A DNA stretch of 34,819 bases, from assembly GCA_934717805.1 (NCBI GenBank), contig CAKUZG010000007.1, positions 1-34,819 of the forward strand, given 5' to 3'. Below the pieces are notes generated by a model, which saw only the letters and a list, made by a program, of their open reading frames with translations, was not told the origin of the DNA and made no database searches. The stretch is from an uncultured Candidatus Saccharibacteria bacterium. GTDB lineage: Bacteria; Patescibacteriota; Saccharimonadia; Saccharimonadales; Saccharimonadaceae. Positions within the stretch are counted from its first letter, which is position 1. Each line of letters starts with the position of its first letter. Positions 16,698 through 23,741 of this stretch are shown here, piece by piece. A program made the translations under genes and the position numbers.

Positions 16698-17957
16698 TTA
16701 AGTTCGCAAAATTCTATTTAGCTTATCTCTGAAATTTTCACTTGCATTCTCATCAGAGCTATAAGTGTCATAGCCGACCCGTAAAAGCCCCATCGCCGTA
16801 ATAAACGTATGGTCGTTTATTTTTCCAGACTCATCAACGACACCTGAAACTTCTTCCGGTTTTATATGTTTAATTGTAGGTTTTTTATTGAAAGGTAACT
16901 CCTTCCACCAATCACTATTTTCAAGACGTTCAGTTAGTGGCTCTAAACTAGAACCACCCCCACAGAGCAAAATTCTTGAAGGAAGATAATCAATATTTTC
17001 GAAATCACTTAAAGCAAGCTCAACACCGGAAACCCAAACATCGAGAGTGTTTTCAATTGCATCCATCGCTTGTTGTGCAATATTAGATTTAAGTTTCTCG
17101 TTCGAAAGGTTAATTTTGAGTTTTTCAGCATTTTTATACGACAATCCCATCTCATTAGCAATCTGATTAGTGAAACTTCTTCCGCCGATTCCAAACATCT
17201 TAGTACCTTCAACACCACCATCATTAACAACTGCAATATCTGTTGTTCCTCCACCAACATCAGCTAAAATAGCCGTAAAACTGCTTGAAGAATCTGACCC
17301 GACAACACTCCGTGCTACAGCAAAAGGTTCAGCAGCAACCGCAATCAAGTCAAGAGCCAGTTCATTTGCAACGCGTTCAATAGCACCAATATGAACCGTT
17401 GGTGCAAAAGCTGTGTATATCTGAATTGAAACATCTTTACCTTGAAAACCAATTGGATTTGAAACTTTATATCCATCTATATGAATACCCACAATAGCAG
17501 AGTTAACTAGCTTAATTTCAGCCTCTTGATTTCCTGTCTCAAGAGCAATTTCCCTCTGCGCTTTAAGTTGAGCTCGTTCTTGAATTTTATCAATAATAAA
17601 TTCCATTTCAGCTTCATCAAGTGGTCGATTTGGCTGAGGTCGACGATATTTTATAGTGTTTGTTGCACCTTTAACTAATTCTCCAGCTATTCCTATTACA
17701 GCCTTTTTTGCTTGAATTTCCGCTTGATCTTCTGCCTCAATTAGTGCAGTTTCACAGTTCTGAACAACACTCGCAATATCGGCAATAGCACCTGAATGCA
17801 TATCAGAAACTTCCTGTCTTGCACGACCAACACCGATTACCCGAATTTCATCATCATGAATTTCGGCCACAAGAGCCTTTACAAATTCAGTTCCAATATC
17901 AAGTGCAACGATGTGGTTATCGTTTAAATCTTCTCTTTGTTTATTCTTGAATAACAT
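16698..17957 (-). CDS. ftsA: FtsA-like actin-family cell division protein
   Basis: 419 aa, FtsA length. Actin-type ATPase motifs: phosphate 1 ALDIGTEFVKALVAE (near 18-32), phosphate 2 ILADVGGGTTDIAVV (near 230-244), adenosine motif RILLCGGGSSLEPL (near 328-341). An FtsA-type 1C (SHS2) insert spans about 90-195. The last residues FRDKLNRILRT could form the amphipathic membrane-targeting helix that FtsA uses. FtsA anchors FtsZ to the membrane; no ftsZ is next to it here. Promoter TTGCAA-17-TATAAT lies nine nt before the ATG, so the mRNA is probably leaderless. It heads the operon with the 536-aa protein, ruvX and mltG. PilM-like function is an alternative, but the 1C insert favours FtsA. Confidence 0.85.
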   Translation of the reverse strand: MLFKNKQREDLNDNHIVALDIGTEFVKALVAEIHDDEIRVIGVGRARQEVSDMHSGAIADIASVVQNCETALIEAEDQAEIQAKKAVIGIAGELVKGATNTIKYRRPQPNRPLDEAEMEFIIDKIQERAQLKAQREIALETGNQEAEIKLVNSAIVGIHIDGYKVSNPIGFQGKDVSIQIYTAFAPTVHIGAIERVANELALDLIAVAAEPFAVARSVVGSDSSSSFTAILADVGGGTTDIAVVNDGGVEGTKMFGIGGRSFTNQIANEMGLSYKNAEKLKINLSNEKLKSNIAQQAMDAIENTLDVWVSGVELALSDFENIDYLPSRILLCGGGSSLEPLTERLENSDWWKELPFNKKPTIKHIKPEEVSGVVDESGKINDHTFITAMGLLRVGYDTYSSDENASENFRDKLNRILRT

Positions 17958-17966
17958 CTTAAACCT

Positions 17967-17995
17967 ATTATAAAGCTTTTATGCTTTTTTTGCAA
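17967..17995 (-). promoter_or_regulatory. promoter of the ftsA-like operon, leaderless
   Basis: Minus strand TTGCAA (17990-17995), 17-bp spacer, TATAAT (17967-17972), then nine bases to the ATG. Confidence 0.75.
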
Positions 17996-18007
17996 ACTTT
18001 TATACTA

Positions 18008-18034
18008 AATAAGTGCACATATAGTACACTTATT
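18008..18034 (-). terminator. weak hairpin after alaS
   Basis: AATAAGTG/CACTTATT inverted repeat (8 bp) with an 11-nt middle that can pair further. It sits just after the alaS stop. The U-tract is poor, so termination may be inefficient. Confidence 0.45.
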
Positions 18035-18037
18035 CTT

Positions 18038-19921
18038 TTATCGAAGGACTGCCTTGATTCGACGAACTCCAGCACTCGAAGATTGTTCTTTAACAATTTT
18101 GAATTTTTTACCGCCTTCTGCTAATTCTCGAGTATTATCGACGTGTGGGCCGCCACAAATTTCTATACTAAAAGGTTTTTCACCTTCAGCTTTCATCGTG
18201 TAGACTTTTACGGTTTCACCATATTTATCACCAAAAACGCCAATTGCTTTCAATTCATTTAGCGCATAATCTGTTGGATATTCCGCCCAAGAAACATCTA
18301 AGCCTTTCGAGATTTGCTCGTTCACAGTATCTTCAATTTGCTTCTTCTCTTCATCTGTTAGTTTACGGTCAAATGTAAAATCAAATCGCAAACGCTCCGT
18401 GTTAATATTTGAACCTTTTTGCGCAATTTGCCCTTCAAACATATTATGTAAGGCCGCATTCATTAGATGTGTTGCTGTGTGAAGCTTACGGTGTTCGAGG
18501 GTCTGACCTTCGAGCCCACCCTTAAACTTACCTTTTGAAGCTGTCTGCGAACGCTCGCGTTGTTCTTTCATCTTAGCATTGAATTCTTCCTGCCAATTTT
18601 CTGAAAGTGAAACATTTCGACGGATAGCTTCTTCGGTAGAAAGTTCAAGCGGAAAACCAAAAGTGTCATACAATTGAAATAGTTCTACACCCGTCAATCC
18701 GTCTTTCGAAAACTTTTCAAGCTCACGTAATCCTTTTCTAAGTGTTCGGCGAAAAGCCTTCTCTTCCTTCACCATTACGGCAACAATTTCATCACCTTTT
18801 TCAGCAACTTCTTGATAATCTGGGGCATAAATATCAACAATAACTGGAATAATTTGCTCAACAAAATTATCTTCAATTCCTAAATCAAAAGCTTTAGCCA
18901 TTGCGCGACGAATAAATTTTCGCATAACATAGCCCTGCTCTTTATTCGAAGGCGTGCATCCATCAACCGCCAAAAAAGCCGCACTTCGAAGATGGTCTGC
19001 AATTACACGCATTGAAGCAGTGTTTTCATCGTATTTTTTACCACTTATTTCTTCAATTTTTTCAATAATTGGTTTCATTAAACTAATCTGGAAAACATCT
19101 GGGCTATCAATTTTAGCTGCGGCGATTCGTTCCAACCCACCACCGAAATCAACATTCTTATGCTCAAGAGGTTCAAAAGAACCGTCTTCAAGGCGACGAT
19201 ATTGCATAAATACCTGGTTACCAATCTCCATAAATCGACCGCTATCGCTTGCAGGGTGAGCTTCTCCAAAACTAGCGTCATGGTTTTCTTCACCAAAATC
19301 ATAAAATACTTCAGAGTCTGGACCACACGGATCCCCGATTGGTGTAGTATCTAATCCACCGCCACGACTCCACCAGTTTTCTTTATCATTATAAAAGAAG
19401 ATTCGACCACCTTGAAGGCCAAGCTTGTCACCATTTTCGGCAGTATCAAGCTCAACAATTTTTGCATCAATCCCCTTTTCCGCAAAAACCTTTTGCCAAA
19501 TTTTTGCAGATTCATCATCACGAGGAATATTATATTTTTTATTTCCTATAAAACAAGACACGTATATTTTCGAAGGATCTAATCCGACTATATCTGTTAG
19601 AAACTCGAAAAATTGCCGAATTTGTTGCTCTTTAAAGTAATCGCCAAGAGACCAATTTCCTAACATCTCAAAAAAAGTTGTGTGCCGATTATCTCCAACA
19701 TCATCAATATCTTGTGCACGCAAACATGTTTGACTATCTGTTAGGCGTACTCCATCTGGATGTTTTTTACCTAAAAGATATGGTAAAAGTGGTTGCATTC
19801 CACTTCCAGTAAATAAAGTTGTTGGGTCATCTTTTAAAATTAAAGAAGCGCGTTTAATTATTTTGTGTCCATTTTTTTGGCAAAATTCTAAATAAGCTTT
19901 TCGGATTTCTTGTGCATTCAT
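18038..19921 (-). CDS. alaS: alanyl-tRNA synthetase lacking the C-Ala domain
   Basis: 627 aa, against about 870 for a full-length enzyme. Catalytic core 1-~430 with class II motifs (TGSGMQPLLPYLLG, HTTFFEMLGNWSLGDYF, and GGGLERIAA near the end). A full editing domain follows, with zinc ligands H481 and H485 (HTATH) and C589 and H593 (CGGPH). The protein ends right after the editing domain (SSSAGVRRIKAVLR), so the coiled-coil and C-Ala (DHHA1-type) module is absent, as is often seen in reduced genomes. No frameshift is visible and the end is clean. Predicted leaderless: TGT-TAAAAT lies seven nt before the ATG. Confidence 0.96.
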   Translation of the reverse strand: MNAQEIRKAYLEFCQKNGHKIIKRASLILKDDPTTLFTGSGMQPLLPYLLGKKHPDGVRLTDSQTCLRAQDIDDVGDNRHTTFFEMLGNWSLGDYFKEQQIRQFFEFLTDIVGLDPSKIYVSCFIGNKKYNIPRDDESAKIWQKVFAEKGIDAKIVELDTAENGDKLGLQGGRIFFYNDKENWWSRGGGLDTTPIGDPCGPDSEVFYDFGEENHDASFGEAHPASDSGRFMEIGNQVFMQYRRLEDGSFEPLEHKNVDFGGGLERIAAAKIDSPDVFQISLMKPIIEKIEEISGKKYDENTASMRVIADHLRSAAFLAVDGCTPSNKEQGYVMRKFIRRAMAKAFDLGIEDNFVEQIIPVIVDIYAPDYQEVAEKGDEIVAVMVKEEKAFRRTLRKGLRELEKFSKDGLTGVELFQLYDTFGFPLELSTEEAIRRNVSLSENWQEEFNAKMKEQRERSQTASKGKFKGGLEGQTLEHRKLHTATHLMNAALHNMFEGQIAQKGSNINTERLRFDFTFDRKLTDEEKKQIEDTVNEQISKGLDVSWAEYPTDYALNELKAIGVFGDKYGETVKVYTMKAEGEKPFSIEICGGPHVDNTRELAEGGKKFKIVKEQSSSAGVRRIKAVLR

Positions 19922-19928
19922 AAGAAAT

Positions 19929-19937
19929 ATTTTAACA
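19929..19937 (-). promoter_or_regulatory. alaS extended -10 promoter, leaderless
   Basis: Minus strand TGT plus TAAAAT (19929-19934), seven nt before the ATG. The -35 is not convincing. Confidence 0.6.
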
Positions 19938-19947
19938 TATCTTCACT

Positions 19948-19982
19948 AAAAAATAAACAGGCTTGACCTAAACCTGTTTATT
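19948..19982 (-). terminator. terminator of the pgk-tpiA-orf operon
   Basis: Perfect 10-bp stem AATAAACAGG/CCTGTTTATT with an 11-nt loop, followed on the minus strand by a run of T. It lies just past the stop at 19990. Confidence 0.85.
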
Positions 19983-19989
19983 CTTCTAT

Positions 19990-21261
19990 TTATTGAAAAG
20001 TAAACCAGTAAGCTGCAAATCCAGCCGCTGCACCAAAAATTAATATCGCAATTATCGCCATAACAACACCCCAGCCAGATTTTTTCCGACGTTTTATAGG
20101 AGCTGAATATTCATCGCTCGCAAGAATAGGTGTAGTTGATTTAGCTTGTTTTAGCTCTTTAACGATTGTTGGTTTTTGGCTTTGGCTCGGCGTAAACTTC
20201 TTAAATTCAAAGTTTTTCTGCTGACCTTGCCTCATTCCCAAAGGTCTTTTTTCAATTTGAGGATTTTGAACAAAAGGCGTTTTGGGTTGATCTACATTTT
20301 TATCAACAGATTGAATAATAACCTTATCATGATTTTCAGGTTTTTTTACCGGTTGAGCTATTTTTTCCTCGTTAACATCTATTTTATTAGCCTGTTCTTT
20401 TTCTTCAGCATCTTTTTTATCTTCAAAAATAACCCGACTTTCAGTTTTCGAAAAATCTTTATCGCCCTCTTCTTTATTAATTGGAACAATACTCTTCTCG
20501 CTTTCGTGATTATCTCCAATTTCTGGCATAACTTTTTCGAAAGTTGGCTCAGGTTCAATTTTTGAAACACTCACGACTGGCTTAATATTTTTTCGTTCTG
20601 GAACTTCAATAGCTCGATCGCCGTGGAAAAATCTTAAACCACTATCGTCTTCGCCAATATTGTAAACACCTGCATAAAATTTAGCCCGATCTGTAATTGT
20701 TGATGGTTTTTCTTCAGTATTAATTTTCGACTGTTCTTTTGGTTGTTCTTTTTGAAGCGGTTTCACCTCTTTTTGTTCAGAACGTTTTTCCATTTTTATA
20801 ACGTTTCTTTTTCTAATTGGCGAATTTTCCATCTTTTTTATATTTCGAACTGGTTTTTCTCCACCATAAGTTTCCAAAACTGGACTTTCGAAAGCAATTT
20901 TAGCCTCTTTTTGAGAAAAAGGTACACCAAAATTATCTCGATGGTGTTCTGGCGGAACCGGAGCACTAAAATCATCCAAAATTCTAACTTTAGTTTTCTT
21001 TGAAGTTGGCTTTTTCTCTATTTTTATATCTTGAATATCTTTTTTGCTATTTCCATTGTGTTTTTCTTCTGTATTTTGATGAAGTTGGTATGCAGACCTC
21101 GGAGCTTTTCGGGCAAAAACCATCTCTCTATGAGCTGATTGGTTTTCGAAGTGATTTGTTGTATTAGAAAAAGTATTATTGTTTTGCGTGCTTGGAACAA
21201 CTCCATTTTCAAGATAGCTTCCAACTGCTTTATCTAGTTCTTCAAAATCTATATCTCTCAT
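19990..21261 (-). CDS. Lys/Glu-rich tail-anchored membrane protein, unknown function
   Basis: 423 aa, unrecognised. About 395 residues of low-complexity, strongly charged and probably disordered sequence (many KPE, EEK and QKE runs) follow a short acidic start (MRDIDFEELDKAVGSYL). A possible small folded patch lies near 190-215 (DRAKFYAGVYNIGEDDSGLR). The C-terminus has a basic RRKKSG and one membrane helix (about 399-420, VVMAIIAILIFGAAAGFAAYW), so the bulk is in the cytoplasm. A Shine-Dalgarno AAGGAAAAAT precedes the ATG. It lies 10 nt after tpiA, at the end of the glycolytic operon. The charged tail could tether a partner to the membrane; this is speculation. Confidence 0.75.
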   Translation of the reverse strand: MRDIDFEELDKAVGSYLENGVVPSTQNNNTFSNTTNHFENQSAHREMVFARKAPRSAYQLHQNTEEKHNGNSKKDIQDIKIEKKPTSKKTKVRILDDFSAPVPPEHHRDNFGVPFSQKEAKIAFESPVLETYGGEKPVRNIKKMENSPIRKRNVIKMEKRSEQKEVKPLQKEQPKEQSKINTEEKPSTITDRAKFYAGVYNIGEDDSGLRFFHGDRAIEVPERKNIKPVVSVSKIEPEPTFEKVMPEIGDNHESEKSIVPINKEEGDKDFSKTESRVIFEDKKDAEEKEQANKIDVNEEKIAQPVKKPENHDKVIIQSVDKNVDQPKTPFVQNPQIEKRPLGMRQGQQKNFEFKKFTPSQSQKPTIVKELKQAKSTTPILASDEYSAPIKRRKKSGWGVVMAIIAILIFGAAAGFAAYWFTFQ

Positions 21262-21271
21262 ATTTTTCCTT

Positions 21272-22036
21272 TTATTTTATTGTTTCAAAAACTTTTTGGG
21301 TAATCTGTGCAAATTTTTCAACACTCAAACTTGCACCACCGACTAATAATCCATCAACACCTTTAATCTTAGCGTAATCTGCCGCAAACTCCGGCTGAAC
21401 ACTTCCACCATAAACCACTTGAATCTCTTCAGCAGTTTTAGCGCCGTATAAATTTTTAATTTGACTTCGAATAGTTTTTACAGCTTTTCGAATATCGTCT
21501 GGATTAGCATTTACTCCGGTTCCAATCGCCCAAACTGGTTCATAAGCAATGATGACTTTCGAAATATCTTCACTCGAGACATTCGCAAGCCCACCTAATA
21601 GCTGGTCGTTTAGTACTAAATTTGTTTCATCATGATTTCGTTCATCCGAAGTTTCACCGATACAAAGAATCGGACGAATATTATTTCTGATGGCTGCTGC
21701 AACCTTCGCACGAATATCTTTATCCGTTTCGTGAAAAATATTTCGCCTTTCAGAGTGGCCAACAAGCGCATATTGAACAATTCCTCGAAGTTGAGAAATT
21801 GAAACTTCACCAGTGAAAGCACCGTGGTCACGCCAATAAAAATTCTGAGCGGCAAGTTTAAATTGACGATGGTTAATTTGCAGACTTAAAGATTGAAGTG
21901 TAAAAGTTGACGGCGCAAGAATAATTTCCATCCCACGGTGAGCTTGAACTTTTTCACTTAATTTATGCAAGAAAATACTCGACTCTTGCATATTTAAATT
22001 CATTTTCCAGTTGGCGATAACAAGTTTTTTGTTCAT
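21272..22036 (-). CDS. tpiA: triosephosphate isomerase
   Basis: 254 aa TIM barrel interconverting dihydroxyacetone phosphate and glyceraldehyde 3-phosphate. Substrate-binding NWKMN near the start (N9, K11), catalytic His in VGHSERR, catalytic Glu in AYEPVWAIGTG with the mobile loop, and phosphate-binding VVYGGSV and LLVGGASL are all present. AAGGGTATT precedes the ATG. It lies 41 nt after pgk, in the same operon. Confidence 0.97.
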   Translation of the reverse strand: MNKKLVIANWKMNLNMQESSIFLHKLSEKVQAHRGMEIILAPSTFTLQSLSLQINHRQFKLAAQNFYWRDHGAFTGEVSISQLRGIVQYALVGHSERRNIFHETDKDIRAKVAAAIRNNIRPILCIGETSDERNHDETNLVLNDQLLGGLANVSSEDISKVIIAYEPVWAIGTGVNANPDDIRKAVKTIRSQIKNLYGAKTAEEIQVVYGGSVQPEFAADYAKIKGVDGLLVGGASLSVEKFAQITQKVFETIK

Positions 22037-22077
22037 AATACCCTTATTTTAACATTTTATTTTATTTTTGTAAATTC

Positions 22078-23397
22078 TTATGCTTTGTCTTCCAAAACTT
22101 CAAATCCTGGCAAAATTTCACCACTCATTAGTTCTAGAGCTGCGCCGCCACCAGTTGAAATTAGTGAAAAATCAGCAATTTCAGGATTTTGATTTGACCA
22201 ATTTAGAGCGAAAGCCGATGTGTCACCGCCGCCGACAATCGATTTAGCACCATTATTCTTTGTTGCTTTCGAAATCTGCAAACATGTTCGGCGCGAGCCT
22301 TCAGCAAAGTTCTCAAACTCAGCATAACCAACAGTTCCGTTCCAAACGACCATTTTAGCTTTCGAAATTTCACTCTCGAGTTTTCGAATTGCTCTTTCAC
22401 CCAAATCCAGAATTATTTCATCCTCATCAACGGAAATAACTCGTTTTTCAACCCGTTCAGCATCTTTCGAAAATTCTTTTGCTACAGCAACTTCTTCTGG
22501 CAAAATGATAAACTCTCGAAGACCTTCAAAACCAACTTTTTTTTCAGCTAATTTAAAAATTTGTTCGATAACTTCCTTTTGACCATCTTCAATGCGACTT
22601 TTTCCAACCTTAACATTAAGATATTTCAAAAAAGTATTTGCAATTGCGCCAGCCACAATAATTTTATCTGCACGCTCAACAAACTTTTCAATTAAAGGTA
22701 GTTTATCTGAGATTTTCGCACCCCCCATAACTGCAACAAACGGTCTTTCTGGATTTTTAAAAGCTTCTGAAATAGTTAAATATTCCTTTTCGAGCAATAA
22801 TCCCGCTACACTTGGAAGTTTTTTTGCGATTCCACTCGTTGAAGTATGTTCTCGATGAATAACACCAAAACCATCTTGTACAAATAAATCCGCTCCCGTA
22901 ACTTGCAGCAACGCATCCGCAAAATCTGACGAATTAGATTTTTCACCTTTCGAAAAACGTAAATTCTCAAGCATCTCAATTTTATAGTCGTCATCAGCAT
23001 CTTTCATAGAAACCGAATATCGAGTACGCGAAAAAATCGGCGTTGTATGAAAATTCATCGGAAAATCTAAACCTTCAGCCTTTAAAAGTTCCCGTAAATG
23101 ATTAAAAACTGGTCGTAGTGAATACTTTCGCGTCCCGTTTGGTAGATGTTCAAGCTCATCGAGATCCGAAATTCCTTCAACTGCTTTTGGTCTACCCATA
23201 TGTGAAATAATAATAATTTTTCGAGCGCCTCGCTCAATAAGGTTTTTAAGTGTTGGTAAGCTTGATTTAATTCTAAAATCATTCAGAATATTCGGCTCAC
23301 CATTTTCGGAATATTCAATTGGAACGTTATAATCTGTGCGAACTAAAACAACTTTTCCACGCACATCAATATCGTTAATAGTTTTTTTGTTAAACAT
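22078..23397 (-). CDS. pgk: phosphoglycerate kinase
   Basis: 439 aa, slightly longer than the usual ~395-415. It transfers phosphate from 1,3-bisphosphoglycerate to ADP in glycolysis. N-domain substrate loops: VLVRTDYNVP (commonly RVDFNVP), SHMGRP, MLENLRFSKGE, FVQDGFGVIHREHTST. C-domain nucleotide site: VAVMGGAKISDKLPLIE, GTVGYAE and GGGDTSAFA, ending in FSLISTGGGAALELMSG. The extra length lies in the N-domain (ISDLDELEHLPNGTRKYS). It has its own promoter and AAGGAAA before the ATG. No gap gene is adjacent. Confidence 0.97.
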   Translation of the reverse strand: MFNKKTINDIDVRGKVVLVRTDYNVPIEYSENGEPNILNDFRIKSSLPTLKNLIERGARKIIIISHMGRPKAVEGISDLDELEHLPNGTRKYSLRPVFNHLRELLKAEGLDFPMNFHTTPIFSRTRYSVSMKDADDDYKIEMLENLRFSKGEKSNSSDFADALLQVTGADLFVQDGFGVIHREHTSTSGIAKKLPSVAGLLLEKEYLTISEAFKNPERPFVAVMGGAKISDKLPLIEKFVERADKIIVAGAIANTFLKYLNVKVGKSRIEDGQKEVIEQIFKLAEKKVGFEGLREFIILPEEVAVAKEFSKDAERVEKRVISVDEDEIILDLGERAIRKLESEISKAKMVVWNGTVGYAEFENFAEGSRRTCLQISKATKNNGAKSIVGGGDTSAFALNWSNQNPEIADFSLISTGGGAALELMSGEILPGFEVLEDKA

Positions 23398-23433
23398 ATG
23401 TTTCCTTTTTTATTTTTTGCAAATTTTAACTTA

Positions 23434-23462
23434 ATTTTATCACGTTTAAGGTTAAAATTCAA
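23434..23462 (-). promoter_or_regulatory. pgk operon promoter
   Basis: Minus strand TTGAAT (23457-23462), 17-bp spacer ending TGA, TAAAAT (23434-23439). The leader is about 30 nt with AAAGGAAA. It is divergent from the small plus-strand unit starting at 23493. Confidence 0.75.
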
Positions 23463-23492
23463 CGTTTTGAATAACTTTTTTTGAAAAATGTA

Positions 23493-23521
23493 TTGACATT
23501 TTATTTTTAATATGTTATTAT
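23493..23521 (+). promoter_or_regulatory. strong promoter of the small ORF
   Basis: TTGACA (23493-23498), 17-bp spacer ending TGT, TATTAT (23516-23521). Downstream, ATAATCAT (23528-23535) and ATGATTAT (23564-23571) form an 8-bp inverted repeat around an A-rich 28-nt stretch, just before the ribosome binding site. Confidence 0.8.
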
Positions 23522-23585
23522 ATGAACATAATCATCCAAAAATAAAAACATAAAAATAAAAAAATGATTATAGAAAGGAAACATT

Positions 23586-23660
23586 TTGTTTAAAGTTATT
23601 CGAGTTAATCAATCTGAAGATGCTTATTCAGTAAACGTTCGAACAAGTCGTGAAAAATAG
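23586..23660 (+). CDS. small protein of 24 codons with its own promoter and terminator
   Basis: TTG start, with GAAAGGA (23573-23579) six nt upstream. The peptide begins MFKVIRVNQSEDAYS and ends VRTSREK before TAG (23658-23660). Codon choice matches the local housekeeping genes (CGA and CGT arginine, GTT valine) and it contains a TTCGAA. The complete order of consensus promoter, Shine-Dalgarno, frame and strong terminator fits a real short gene in the 345-bp gap between pgk and typA. It is soluble by composition, with net positive charge and alternating beta-like residues. I recognise no family. Alternatives: a regulatory RNA whose frame is incidental, or a relic of a longer gene. An overlapping ATG frame (23564-23593) has nine codons and no ribosome binding site. 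Confidence 0.6.
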   Translation: MFKVIRVNQSEDAYSVNVRTSREK

Positions 23661-23679
23661 TCAAGACTTTTAAATTCCA

Positions 23680-23711
23680 AAAAATCGCCCGTAAAATTTT
23701 GGGCGATTTTT
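23680..23711. terminator. bidirectional terminator between the small ORF and typA
   Basis: Perfect 11-bp stem AAAAATCGCCC/GGGCGATTTTT with a 10-nt loop. A T-run follows on plus; the A-run gives U's on minus. It ends both the small plus-strand unit and the minus-strand typA transcript. Confidence 0.9.
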
Positions 23712-23741
23712 AAATATTTTTTAGAAAAATGTCAAATTGTT

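Noticed and set aside
23564..23593. Nine-codon ATG frame overlapping the small ORF
   Set aside because: It has no Shine-Dalgarno and its start lies within the leader inverted repeat; the TTG frame is better supported.
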